Shown: in pieces, positions 47,783 through 60,402 of the stretch
How the letters are laid out: each line of letters opens with the position of its first letter
How positions within the stretch are numbered: the first letter of the stretch is position 1
Origin: Myrica gale
Taxonomy: Eukaryota > Streptophyta > Magnoliopsida > Fagales > Myricaceae
Reading direction: 5' to 3'
DNA length: 64,000 nt
Assembly: GCA_963930655.1 (NCBI GenBank)
Contig: OZ005611.1
Location: forward strand, 4,347,501-4,411,500
Position numbers and translations under genes: made by a program
The notes under the pieces: model-generated
Database searches by the model: none
The model's input: only the letters and a program-made list of their open reading frames with translations
What the model was told of the DNA's origin: nothing

Positions 47783-49928
47783 TCTCTTTGGGAAAACCGT
47801 CTGATTGAGTTGTTACTAGTTGAAGAAATCTAACAAGCTGTGTTGACTATTATAGTAACTCGAATCTGATCCTAGGGTTTTTGGAACATTAATTTTTCGA
47901 TTCTGTTATGTACTTGTGTAATTTGTCGAATCAAGGTTTTATAAGTTATGTATGGTTTTTTAGCTCACTAATTCCTTGCATGCGTATCCTTGATCTGTTT
48001 CGGCATATATGTAGATTTGTGTTTATTCTCTTTGTTTTCTTCTCTGAATCAATAGCGCTGGTATTTTGGGATTTTGTTTTTTGTTTCCATCTCATGGTTC
48101 GCGGAAAAAGCTCCATCAGAGACATTCTCTGTGTTTGTTTGGTAGCTACCTTTGTGTTGACCATGGATGCAAAAGGCTTTGTTTGTCCGTTGTTTTCTTC
48201 GTCCAGGCATTGGTTAAGGAAGAATGCGTCTTCTTCGGTAAGTTTCGTCCTGGTTTAGGAAACTGACTGTAAAAGAGTGGCGAGAACAGCGCTTTTTTCG
48301 AGGGAAAGTGGTGGTTCCAGCGTCCGGGCGATGACTTTTGGATACAAAGACAAAAGATATTCATGGTTTCAATTGTCATTGTCCTCTTCTATCTTTCATG
48401 CAGCCGAGTTCTATATTCTGGTCGGATCACACGTGATTATTGCATACATGACACGGGTTAAGCCTAGCTATAATTTAGGCTAAGGACCAAAAGAATTACC
48501 CAACTGAAATGTTGAAATCACGAGCAAAGTTGACGGGCACGCAAAGCAAAAACTGAAGTAACACATGAAACTTCTGTTGAGAACTATTAAAGCTGATCTC
48601 TTTAGAGTACTCAAATGCCTATTTTAACAGGTAAGTTCTCATAACTTGAAAGAGGATAAGGTAGTGGACCAATTTTATTGTACAAAATAGCAAAAAAATG
48701 GTTGATTCTGGATGAATCGTTAGGAAATCATACCATTTAAGGTCAGCAATGGAGTTAAACACCGCACTCTCCTTAACTTCAAAGGCATAGTCTTTTACTG
48801 GAACTTGTGACTGTTAAGTGCCCTTAAATCCTTAATAATTGAAATCAGTGGGCAAGGCCTGGACCATCTCGTTAGGAGTAACTTAGCACACTAGCCATTC
48901 CGCCGGGAACGTGCATGAGGGGGTAGTTGACAAACCCGAAGGATCAGGATGTGGGGAGTCCCGAGTATTTAATGGATATAAAGATTCATAGGGTCATAAT
49001 TACCTTCTTAATTAGAGAAGTTTTGTACTATTCGATCATCAAACCTTTGGGTACGGCCGTTTGCAACGGGGAAGGGCATCGGGCCTTCAGAAAGGCCCTA
49101 ATTGATCCTCATTTGTGGGCCGCGATTGGGCAGTCTCTGAGATCTTTATCGTCTACTATATCGCAGTACATAAATAGTGGAATGGTTTTCTGGCCTTCAA
49201 TTGCAATGATCAACGGGCTTTAGACATTCAGATTTTGGAGCCTAAAAGGAACAAGCCCAACTGGCGGTCTAGGAATACATTTCTGGAAGAGGTACTAGGA
49301 TCTCTTAATCCAACCCGTCCGCTTCCTGTGTGCCATGTTGATCACTGCTTCCGAGGCTTGCCACGTCAAGCTTTTATACTGAGTGAGGGAAAGAAAAAAA
49401 CGCAGAGGAGAGATCCATGGCGAAACCATGTAAGAGGCAAAAGTGTAGCTCAAGGAGATATAATAATACTCTGTGAGATAAGTTGGGGAGCTTGGAGTTT
49501 GATGAATGCCAAAAAATTTCGTCCGTTTTTTGTCAAGTAATTTGTGCTCCTTTGACTTGGCTTAGTAGACCATTTCTTCTCTATATATATATATATAGCT
49601 CTTTCTTCTGTAGCGAAATTACATAGATAATTTAATTGCTACCCAGAGATGTTTACTTGATGCCACTTTACAGAATTAAGGTTGAAGACGAGTTTATAAG
49701 TATTCGAAACTTTGTTTTCCAGTGATGAGAAAAATGCTGGAGCCTTACCCTGGAACTTCCTTGAGGTGTATGAGGCCAGAATATGGCCTTAATCAGTGAA
49801 ATTAATAGAAAAAATAAAAATAAAAAACCACCCGGGAGAGAAAGGGGGAGAAATTCATTGATCAGCCACCCGTGTGTGCTGACGGAGTCTGATCCACAGA
49901 TTTAGGTGGCACGCAACTACCTTGACAC
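47783..49928. other. ERF gene 3' flank and intergenic
   Basis: The 3' UTR probably occupies the first few hundred bases. Frames at 48927-49223 and 49235-49540 (+) have no recognisable domains. TATATATATATATAG lies at about 49581-49599. Confidence 0.45.
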
Positions 49929-49987
49929 AACTTTCTTTGGACTTGTTTAGAAAAAAAAAAAAAAAAAAAAAAAACTTTCTTTGGACT
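49929..49987 (+). repeat. Miniature poly(A) insertion with 15-bp target duplication
   Basis: AACTTTCTTTGGACT at 49929-49943 is exactly repeated at 49973-49987. The 29 bases between read TGTTTAG followed by about 22 A. The same TTTAG-poly(A) form is present in the insertion at 45261-45283, with an unrelated target sequence. Confidence 0.7.
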
Positions 49988-50902
49988 AATATGTTATCAT
50001 CCGGTTTTCAGTAGTTTTATTTAGTTGTGAATCTTTTTTATTTAGTTGTGAATCTTACCTTAGACACCAGAAGATATTCTTCTAAACATAAAATAAAAAT
50101 GCAGCCAAATTGGGATAAAGAATCCTCTAATTTTTTTTTCGAATTAAATCATCTTATTTAAAGAAAAATAGATACAATATAAAGGTCCCATAATATGAAA
50201 AGTATTAAATATTGTTTTTATTTTTCCTCAAATTTAAGCAGCAAATTAAAGTGTATGGAATCATGCTAGCTAGCTATGAGGATGGGGATTCCATATGAAT
50301 ATGGGTACGTATCACATCTTAATACTAAGTGATATCTGTGACCCACGGTCCCACAGCCACAGGTAATGAACTAATTGGCAAGCGTGAGAATGTCTGCCTT
50401 TGGTGGGACCTCGTCATTCAATGCATGGGGCACAAAAGAGATAAATGGATAACAAGAAAAGGAAAGGGCAGGGTCTCATAATTGATGAGGTTCTTTCGGA
50501 GTGGGTTGAAGCATTAGCAAAAGCGACAAATATAGATGGAGATTAATGGAGTCGACTATCACACCCGTGAAAAGAGGGCGTAAAAGATAATGCTCATCTA
50601 TCACCAAGTATTAAGTTGAAGTTCACGCCACCTTTCTATTCTATCTTTATTTATTTGCCCAATTCCATCCCTTTCTTTAAAAGCATGTAGAGACTATGTG
50701 GGCAAGTTCTCTGTGGATCATTTCAGGCCACTCAAGAGCCCTTTCGAATTAGGTAACCAAATTTTGTTCCTTTTTTGTTTTTTTCAATTTGTCCTGACAA
50801 TTGTTTCGATATGAGTACCCATTTTGTCTTTTGTAATCTCAGGTGATCAAATACTGGTGGTTCTTCAGTATTGAAAGATTGCTGAAGAAATAAAGAGAGA
50901 CC
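49988..50902 (+). other. Upstream region of the small Ser/Arg-rich gene
   Basis: AATTAG|GTAACC (donor at about 50753) and GTAATCTCAG (acceptor ending 50842) suggest an intron in the 5' UTR of the gene starting at 50903. A tandem repeat of TTTATTTAGTTGTGAATCTT is at about 50017-50056. No other gene is seen. Confidence 0.4.
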
Positions 50903-51211
50903 ATGGAGAGTGAAAAGATAGGCAACAAAGAGATGAAGGTGGAAATCCCTTCGCATGCTGAAGTTATGTCAGGCGGCCTTTCTGGGCTCACAAGACAGCC
51001 AAGTTATGCAAAGGGCAATTGTCTGTGCTCTCCAACCACGCATACCGGTTCCTTCCGGTGCAGGCTTCACCGTTCCCCGAGCCTCCAGCGAACTAGAAGC
51101 GTGGACTCCACTGCCCTTCGGGATTCAACCTCTAAGGCTAACACTACCGTTGCCCATTCTACGAGCAATGAGATCACAGTGCAGGCCCGGCCCGGTGATT
51201 CTCGTTGCTAA
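50903..51211 (+). CDS. Small Ser/Arg-rich plant protein of unknown function
   Basis: 102 residues in one exon; the start ACCATGGAG has a strong plant context. The core GNCLCSPTTHTGSFRCRLHR followed by SPSLQRTRSVD is the signature of a family of short plant proteins often annotated only as serine-rich protein-related. Cys in CLCSP and FRCRLHR and the His of TTH could bind a metal, but this is conjecture. The tail is Ser/Thr-rich with no membrane segment or signal peptide. No function is established for the family as far as I know. The conserved core in an otherwise variable short frame is strong evidence that this is a real gene. Confidence 0.8.
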   Translation: MESEKIGNKEMKVEIPSHAEVMSGGLSGLTRQPSYAKGNCLCSPTTHTGSFRCRLHRSPSLQRTRSVDSTALRDSTSKANTTVAHSTSNEITVQARPGDSRC

Positions 51212-53819
51212 GTGCATGTTATTAGTGCTATGGTTCTTTGTAATTTGCTTGAAATGTAGATCCATCGATCGACTTCTTCGTTATTTCTGTTATGGTTATG
51301 AACCCCTCCCCCCCGCCCCTCCCTTTAAACCAGTAATTTCGAATGCAGTGTCTTGTTTGCTTCTCAAGTGTAAATAAAGCAGTCGACGTTCTAGAGAACT
51401 TGATTTGATGGCTGAAGCTCTGATCTCCGACATTCTAGTATTTCATACCAATGAAACGTATGTACAACACAAATTCACAGGTATCTGTCATCCTCAAAGT
51501 AATATCACATTAGGTCTTTGAACATAGCTGGTCTATGAACCTTCTTCCACCTACAAAACTTATGGCATAGGACGATCGCCTTGGATTGAAACCCCTAACT
51601 TGGACCAAAATCCCTCACTTGGGCCTAAACCACCTCTGCACAAAGACTTCACAGACAGACTAACAAAAAAGGATTACTAGTGTTTTTTTTTAATCCACTA
51701 AGAATCACTGCTTTTATACAAGAGCCATTTATCTTTTTATTTATTATTTTCTAATATAAATTTTTTAGAACACTAATTTGAGGATCATGTTTTATTGTCC
51801 CAAGCCATCGCCGGCAGCCGAATCAAACCACTCAACTTAACCCCATATGATTTGGGCCAGAAATCGAAACTCTTATCTTTTTTTTCCTAGGCAAACGAGT
51901 TCATTAACATAAAACCAAGAAATACAGAGCATCAAGTTCAAAAAGTCCCATGGGAGGCCCACGCCCTCATGAATCCAGTGCCTGTACTAGTTGATTAGCA
52001 GAGAAGTTTAGTAGAAGTTGAAAATCACCAAGACTGATGGAATGATTAGAGTAATTGAATTTGAGTAGTCGCGAAGAAATTTTCTTGTATCAGAACCAGA
52101 CATTGTAGCTCGCTAACTATGCGAACTAGCAGAGTTCGATCAAGGCAGCTGTACCAAAGCAGTTGGACAGGGACTTCTGTCGAGGAAAACTACGACCCAG
52201 ATATCCACAATAATGGCAACTGACGACAATGACCACCGCATAAGCTACTATCCACTGATGTCTACAACCTATTATGTTGAAAGATACGGCCTACGTCTGT
52301 GCCCAGTAGTGAGCGTCTGTTTCAGCATGATGCGAGTTGGTGCCCATTGCATTCCACCAACAGTATATCTTCATTGCCATCAATTATATGTGAGAAATAA
52401 AAAGAGAGAATTTTACCATTTGACACCAGAAAGATGACAGTGACCCCATCACTAAAAGCTTTCAGGTCAATGTAACCGTCAAATGTGAAAGAAAGAGGGA
52501 AAAAAAGGCAATTTTTTCTCGGAACATTTGTTCAACCTTGCTGGAGGTAGTGTTCAAATCCAGGGGCGTTATGAATGATTTGTTATAGCATAACTGCGTA
52601 GAGGAAACACAAAGCAATAGTAAGTAAAACTAAGATATTCACTATTTGTTCTCTTGTTATGAGTCCTGGTGAAGGTCAGGGCTGTTTCAGAAATATGGAG
52701 GCTAGGGTTCGCAAAGGGAAAAGTGTTCGGATAGTTTGAGGAAGCTTCAAGAAAATTGCGAACTTGGCATGTTTGTTTCCATTTAGCTTTGTTATGTTCG
52801 GCTGTTGACTGGGCCGGGTCATGGGTGGGCTGATTGTCCATTAGTAGGCCTTATGTTTTTCTCTGCTTTGGGCTGCCCTTTTGCTTGGGCTTATCTTGCT
52901 TTTGTTAGTTTATTCAAAGGCCTCTTTGGCCAGCTCTAATGCTTGTATAAGTTGAGGAGGATATCGTAGGAGGGAGATATGAAGTAATACAAGACAGTTA
53001 TTTGGAGAGTGACTCTCTCGAAGAAGTCTGTTACCATTTCCTCTCTACACAGTTCATCATCCATCCAAACACTTTCACAGTTCATCCATTCATATAATTT
53101 TACATCCTTATCCTTGATTTCAACGGGTACATTACATCTCTACTCTCTTATTTCCTCTGTTTCTCTTTGCCTCGTTTTTTTTATGGGTAATTAAATGCCT
53201 CGATATGTATAGCAATATTTTCAGCAAAGAGTTCCTCCTGTTTTATTTTACTCCCTTTTTTTGCCGCAAAACCCATGGTGGTGAATTGTTTTTCTCTTGC
53301 AGCAATCTGTAAGACTGTAACCGACAAATTGCTGATATACGAGGAATCAGATCCAAGCACATGGCAAATCACAATACAGAGTTGTGCATACCTCTGTACA
53401 ATTGCAATACAGCTGAACATTTGTCCAAATCAAAGGCATTAAGACAAAGAAATTCCGCTATACAACACTGCTTTGAGTCAGACACATGAAGTACGAAGGG
53501 TCTGGGGATCAACTGAGAAAAGCCGAGGATCCAATGAGCTGCAACAGATACACAAAGACAGACGTTTGCAATTTCCAGACAAAACACAAAGATGTTGGGC
53601 CCACAATTAGTCATTTACACCTAAGAGTCATATTCCAGTTTAAACAAATGCGATTCACCAAGACATGTTTTTCTTATTACAATAGATTACAAGGCGCAAT
53701 AAGATTCTCAAGTTCTTTCCCCTAGAAGTTACAAGGCAGTTTGCAAGATCAAAGAAAAAAGCTAGTATATGTTACCTCTTTAGATTACCATCCCAAACCG
53801 CAGAATAAACAAAAATGAC
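51212..53819. other. Intergenic, with probable retroelement debris
   Basis: Beginning at about 51878, a T-run followed by CCTAGGCAAACGAGTTCATTAAC looks like the reverse of a LINE 3' end with poly(A) tail, but no coding part or target duplication was found. At about 52790-53136 the sequence from TGTTATGTTCGGCTG to GGTACATTACA, with TTGTATAAGTTGAGGAG and CT-rich sequence inside, resembles a solo LTR; no 5-bp duplication supports it. Both are tentative. Confidence 0.3.
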
Positions 53820-56649
53820 TCAGTGCTTTTCACTGGCACTTCTGTTGATTGACCATAACTTACCGAACATCCTCTTGGGTCTGGTAGGAAGAGCACAGAG
53901 AACCTTAAGCCTAGATTGTCTACTAATTCCATCTGGATGCATCTCATTGTCATCCAGTTCATCATCCTCGGCCAGCTTCATTCTTAAAGTCGACATCCTT
54001 GACTTTGGTGATTTAAGGCCAGAGACGCTCCACTGGTCCTCTGCTGGAATGGTGGTAGTGGTACTCAAAGGTGCTGGAGGCCTTGATGGGTCAATACCTT
54101 GTGAGGCTAAGAGTGCCTTTATGTTGCTAGGCAAGTCAGTCACTTTGCCACCAGCCATGGCAGCCCGAGATTGCTCAAAGAAAAGAACTTGCACTACCAC
54201 TCTCAAAGGAAGGAGCTCATTTTGTGCCGCATGCATGCAGGCCTCCATAGACAGCTTTTTGCAGTCTAGGATTCGACACAACCTTTTCCTGTCGCTCTTG
54301 GTGAGGTCTGGATGAGCCTGGATTTTTCAGGCATAAGAAATTCAATGATTTGAAAGTCATGATGTATTATATACTAATTGTTTCCCATTGGTTTAAGTCA
54401 AAGAAGACGACAACTAATTAATATAAGGTCTAGGATTTCAATCATCCTAGGAAAATAAGGGAGACGCACTAGTCAAACCCTGTTAGTTTTCTACATAGGT
54501 TAACCATGCGAAGGTCACAAAATGATATCTACCCCAAAACATTCACAAATTCTTCTAGAACTCTAGATGGACCAAACGTTAACAGAGATATAAGGTCTGG
54601 ACACAAGGTTTTTGAGAAGATTCGTCCGTAGTAGTAGGACAGTAAGCCTAATAGGATGATTGCAAATAGTATATTCAACTTTTCACCTATCTTTGGAAAA
54701 TATGGAAGCTGGGACATTACCAAACCCAATTAATTTTCTTCGCGAGTTGTTGGGAAATTAGCGCAAGGTCAGCCGAAGACTTCTGAGTTACATCAAGCTC
54801 AACTACTTAAGTTACAGAAGCTTTTGGTTATACTGCCTAAAACAAATCTATACATATATCAAATTTCTGGTGGGTCAGAGTATTTCTAACTGGTAATAAA
54901 TTGTGAATCTGACAAGATTTTCAAGTCCAGAAAGTTGGTTATCTACTGAAATTGTGATCCAGAACCGGAAATGTGACAGTGATGTGTCCAGGATATTTAT
55001 CATTCTCGTGTGAGTTCTGCCAAATCTGAGAAATCAAGAGGATATTCTCTTTGTTTACCTTGAGATAAATGTCAATAGCTCTGTAGAGATCATCATGATC
55101 TAGCCTCGCGAAATGTGGTATGGCTTCAGCTATTGCAATAAACTTTGACAAAGGCAAATTCACATCCCGGGCAATCTCTTGCAGGTACCCATCGACAAGC
55201 CTTGCCACCTTCAGTTTTGAGCTATGAGATGCTGAGGACGACCTCCTACTCTCCTGGAACTCAAAATCAATATTTTCTGCTGAACGAGACCTTCTCCTTT
55301 CGAACCCCAACTTTGATCTTGGAGGACTTGTCGGTGGACTCTGCCCTTGTGACATGAACTGCTCCAATATGGTCGTGACTATTTCTACATCATATATCGT
55401 ATCAGTTGAATACGAAAGAGAGGGTATTAACAGATCACTGACTCTTGCTTCCTCTAACTGAAGTCCCACTCTTCTGGCCAATTCCGTCTTTGAAGAAGAA
55501 GAAGCATTAAGGATGTTGGCTGCTTTCAATAGTTTAAGTAGGAAACAGCAAGAAGCAGTGCCCTTTTCTGCTGGAAGTAGGCTTACCATTGATTCCAAGA
55601 TCAGCCTATGCTTTGAAGTTACTTCGCTGGTTGAGTCTGAATCCGAGTCTGATGCTGCTTGCTTATTGACAGTTCCATCCCTTGATATATTGGGCAGCCA
55701 TCTAGATGCATAGATTTTCAATGCATCTCCGAGAAGATTAGAGGGCACCCTTGTACCAGATTTAATAGCTATCATGGTTCTCCAATAAAGGTCAAGGCCC
55801 AATTCTGCTATGTCTTCTGCCCACCAACCCCTGATTTCTGGTTTATGTCTCTGACTCTCTGCACCGTTGCATGATATATCGTCTCTACCCCTCCGGGAGT
55901 AGCTATGAGACAAACTCACCTTTGACGGGTGACTTAAGACTTTTGAAGCAATTGCTTCAATGCATCTGCTTGTTATCGCAAGGTCTTCTGACCACAAAGG
56001 AAAGGCTTTGGTGCTCTGTAACGTCACAATGGAATCTTTCCAGCCATGAAGAATGCAGGAACTGAAAAAAACTTCTAACTTGTAAATTAGGTTCCCTTTC
56101 TCAACATCCTCTATCATCTGCAGATACTCAGCAGCACATCGAGCAGCTACAATGTTATAGGCACTGAGAGTTATGGTAATACCATAGCAAAACTTTGCAC
56201 ATAGTTCAAATGCCTCAATTCCACCAGGGAAATCAGGAAGCTGGATGATTTGGTGTTGCGAGGTTTCTGGAGATTCAGAGCACAGCCTCTGCAGGCGCAT
56301 GCACTTGGACAGGAGAGGAAACTGTATGCCATAAGAATATAAGACTCACTTGAAGAAAACCCAGAAATTCGTGTCAAACTAAATACAATAATCTAACAAT
56401 CTCCCATGACTGAAAAATCCTGAAACGTTTCGAAATGAAGCAAGTATCTGCTTCCCTTCACCTGAATTATGAGATCACTAGAGACTTCTGAGGAGACTGA
56501 CCTGTATTAAGAAAAAGAAACCCATAAAGTTCTAACTTCTTGTTCAAAAACCTTGGGAAAAAAAGCTTTTTGTTAAGTCGGAGAGATTACCTCACAGCCT
56601 CAGTCGTGTAAAAAGTATCCGGCCGAGATCCTAGTTTCATAAACTTCAT
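53820..56649 (-). CDS. BTB/POZ-NPH3 family protein
   Basis: NPH3/RPT2-like proteins are plasma-membrane-associated adaptors, some acting with CUL3 E3 ligases in phototropin or auxin signalling. Exons on the minus strand: 56649-56591 ([20 protein letters not shown]), a second exon from 56501, 56321-55059, and 54317-53820, about 620 residues. A BTB part ([44 protein letters not shown]) is followed by the NPH3 domain ([20 protein letters not shown] ... [32 protein letters not shown]) and a basic tail ending [12 protein letters not shown]. It resembles Arabidopsis At1g67900. Exon 2 is odd: after YLLH the expected Lys codon and GT donor are absent and the frame reaches a stop. Splicing at CAG|GTGAAG (exon end 56462) keeps frame with exon 3 but removes about ten BTB residues ([10 protein letters not shown] in relatives). 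The other exons are clean. Confidence 0.85.
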
Positions 56650-57043
56650 GATTGATCCTTTTTGCTTTCCTCTATGGTTATTTGTTCATCAGATGCTCCC
56701 TCACATCATTTGAGCACCTTCTCTACTGAAAAAGAAACGTACTTCTCTGAAAGAGCAACTTGATTACAAGAACTTACTCATCCCACAGCAAGCCAATTCT
56801 CAGAAAAAATAACACAATAAAAAAACCATCCATTTCCTGTATTACATTTTCCCAATTGAGCAACCCCACTAGAAATAGACCCAGCCAATTTTGAACCCAC
56901 AAATAAAATGATTCATGAGCATACACAGACAAGTTAAAGAAGAAAGGAAAACAAAAAAAAATTCATGGAGGAGAGAGGATGTCCAACGATGAAGTCATGA
57001 AGGACTACCAAGAGCTGCCGCTGTGGGTGTTAGCTATCTCAGT

Positions 57044-57053
57044 TTTATATATA
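57044..57053 (-). promoter_or_regulatory. TATA box, probably of the NPH3 gene
   Basis: TATATATAAA reads on the minus strand about 395 bases before the ATG at 56649, leaving room for a long leader or a leader intron. Confidence 0.45.
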
Positions 57054-60000
57054 GAATTTTTACGTGATACAAATTCAGAAGATCAAAAACTCAAAGAGTC
57101 TACATGTCCTTTCAGTCAAATTCCCTACCCCATCTGATTTGGACATGCAAACAAAAAATCAAGACACTGCAATCCCATATAATTTCACACATACCACAAT
57201 CCTATCAAGTCAATCAAACAAATGCTCAGTAAAGAAAAACCTGAGTGACCAGTAGTCAAATTATAAAAGAATTACCATAATAAAGAATGACCAGTAAACC
57301 AAAACCCCAAAACCTGAGTGTTGGAGGTTTTCGATACTCTCCAGAAAAAGAAGCAGCCAATCATTCATTGGAAAATTCGATCTGAAAATGTACTGAACCT
57401 GTAACTTTTCTTTTTTTATTCTTTTCAATTGCTACTCCAAGAAGAATATATGGCTTAAGACCCTTTGGCATGGCCATGCCAGCGTGCAGTTCAAAAGGCG
57501 ATGCCCACGTGCTTATCCTGCGCCCACTTGTGCCCCTCCCTCTCATCATTGCCACAGCAATTTTTTTCACTGTTCAGTGTTCACCCTCGCGATTATTTTA
57601 AGTCTAAACACTATTTTATACGCATCATCGTACCCCGCTTGGCCCGCTTCATGACATTATTAATTTCCAAAGGGGAATATTGTGGGCAAATAAACTATTT
57701 CAGAAAAAAGTTAAACTAAACCTTATTGGCATTTTACATGCAGAAAAGTAAAGGGCAGGGGTGCTAAAAGAAAAAGAAGGAATGGGATAATATGCATCGC
57801 TATCAAAGATAGTCTTTAAGCCTCTAACAATCCCCACCTACAGCCTCTACACAATATATGGCCAATATATATATTGGCACCGAACCAAGAATACCTCTGT
57901 GTTTTCGCTGAAATAACGAAAATACTTATTTTTCTTTTCGATTTTCTCTGCATTTATGGCATAGGGTCCATCATCCATGACCATTAAAACCTTACACATG
58001 ATTGGTGTGAAAGGGCAAACAGACAATGTTGTATACCAAGGAAGAATGATGTTAGCATGAGGTAACTAACTTTTTAGGTCGTAAAGCCTCGTTAATGAAA
58101 TGCAGGAAAATGTGTTCATGAGCAGTTGAGGGTCGTCTTCAACTTCGAAGGGGAAATATATTAATTAAGGTCATTTTCAACTTTCTCTGCACCGGAGTTT
58201 TCCATAGTTTTTTGGTATGTCTTTCATCCTGTTTCGTTTGGTTTTCCGAAACTTCAGATGATTGTCTAAATGCAAAGTGAGAATATTGACGGCAATGTGG
58301 CCCCAGTTGATCGAAAACTGAACATGCAAGTTTATGAATGTATGATGTTAGTATGATACCAAGCTTCAAGGTCAGAAATTCGAGCGTACATAAGTTAAAA
58401 TTACTTACGAAAGTAAAACATGATTTTGGACTTAATAGATGGATTGAGACTTGCTGGTGGTCTTGTTGGTGTTGTAGTGATGAATTTGTTCAATGGGCAG
58501 TAATTATGGCTCAAACTGGATATTTTGCACCGAGAGTACTCCTATGATCTAGGAAGGGGTTGCTAGGGACGTTGGACTACAGTTGCATTCATCCCAAGTT
58601 AACATTGTTGTTTTGCTTAAATATCAGTCAGATATATTTGTACAGAATTCAAAAGAAAGGGCCATACTTATAATTATACCATCAGTCCTTAGATATATTT
58701 GTGGAAGGAAACTTATTTTTTATGATGTTAGAACAATAAAGATGTCACGAACGATGATCAAGAACAAGGGAAATAAACTTTTCTTCCATATCACGACCAA
58801 AATCTTGCATCAACTACTACAATTATAAGAAAGCCCCAAAGATAATTCAGAATTATTACCCTTTCCAGAAGCCTAGCTTGTCCGGATGGTCCACTTATTG
58901 ATTCGCAACTCGCAAAGAAAACACAAAATTCCACAGTATTTAGACTAGTAGAGGGAAGGAAAGGCGTTTGACAGGTCATATATATTAATCAGAAGAATTT
59001 ATCATATATTGACTTAGGGTTTGGTATCAAGTTCCTTCCCATGGCAGACTGAATGAAGTCGTATACATACCCGAAACTATTATAATTTAATACTATAGTA
59101 AGTCATCAATATTCTCTATTTTTATTGGACACGTACGTGATTTTACATTCTTGACAAATGAGAAAAATTTTTAATAAAATTTCCACTTGCCAAACATAAT
59201 AATATGGCCTTTTAAGAAAACAATGAGGGGAGCAAAGTCAAGTTTGGTGGAGAAAAGTCAGTCCTCGACAAAACGTGTAATTACTTACCAAGTAGGTAGG
59301 AAAGGGAAGTGAAGGACAAGGAAGTTTTTGGGGGAAATTAATTAGAAGAAGAAAAGGTTGAAGTTCACATTAAAGACTTGCGTATAACATCAGAAATGAG
59401 CAGTACTGAACAACGGATGTCTACTAAAATGTTGGACCGAGTTCAGGCAAAATCGCAGAGAGTAAGACACACCTTCTGTCTTGGCTCATTCATTGCCCGC
59501 CAGATATCAAGACCAAAGTCTGTCTTGGCTCGATCAATGCCTATCTCAAATCCAGGCAATTGGCAGTTTGGATATATCACCAGCCAACGGAGGGTGAGTT
59601 GTGAAATGAGTGGTGTTGGAAGCAGAGGCCAGAGATAAATCAACGCCCACTGTAAGCGAGAGAAAGGGTGAGCCACATTCTGCTTAGTGGTCCTCTTTTG
59701 TGCCACCCAACGGGGGGGGCCAACCGACAACATGGGACCCCATGCATCACCCCTCTATGCTTCTCCCTTGTGGGACCCTTCTCGTATAGACTTAGACCCT
59801 AACCCTTTACAGTTTTGCATGACCACTAGTGGAGTCTCCCACTGAGTCTGAAAGTTTACGCAAAATGCAGTCCGTTCAGGAATATAAGGATATGCTGAAA
59901 TAAAAATCTACAAATAATAGTACTCTCTCGCCAATTGTAAAACAAGTTCTGAAAGCACTCGACTCTTTCAGATTTTGATCGGCGAAGACAAGGATCTCAT

Positions 60001-60402
60001 AAGAATGATGTAATTGGTGATTGGCGGCAGTCATGTTGGATCTTTTTCGAATGCATTGACTATTAAATGTGGAAGCTAATTAACCCCTTTTGGCTCGGTT
60101 TTATGTCATAACCAAAATTGATTAGCATGCAGCTCCGGCAGAATGAACGACTTCAATAAAGAATTATAAAAAACATATACAAAAAAAAAACAGCGAAGAT
60201 GACGCAGAATACAGTAAGTAATCTACTATACCTGTTCGCTGTTCATTTACCAGCTCTGAAAGAGAAGCCAGGTATGAAAAAGCAGCATTCCCACAGATCC
60301 AAATTATTGCCCTATCAGGGGTAGGAAAGCAGCTCGATCTATAAAGATCAGTTTTCTTATTGATTCATTTCTTATGCATTTAATAGTCTTTTATCTTTTT
60401 AT
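57054..60402. other. Intergenic
   Basis: No gene is recognised. Overlapping frames at 59378-59733 on both strands lie in less AT-rich sequence but show no domain. Confidence 0.45.

Noticed and set aside
52790..53136. A confident solo LTR call
   Set aside because: TG...CA ends and TATA-like internal sequence are suggestive, but there is no 5-bp target duplication or second copy in the window, so it is only mentioned as tentative.
59378..59733. Frames on both strands of about 90 codons
   Set aside because: No family match; the two strands' frames mirror each other.
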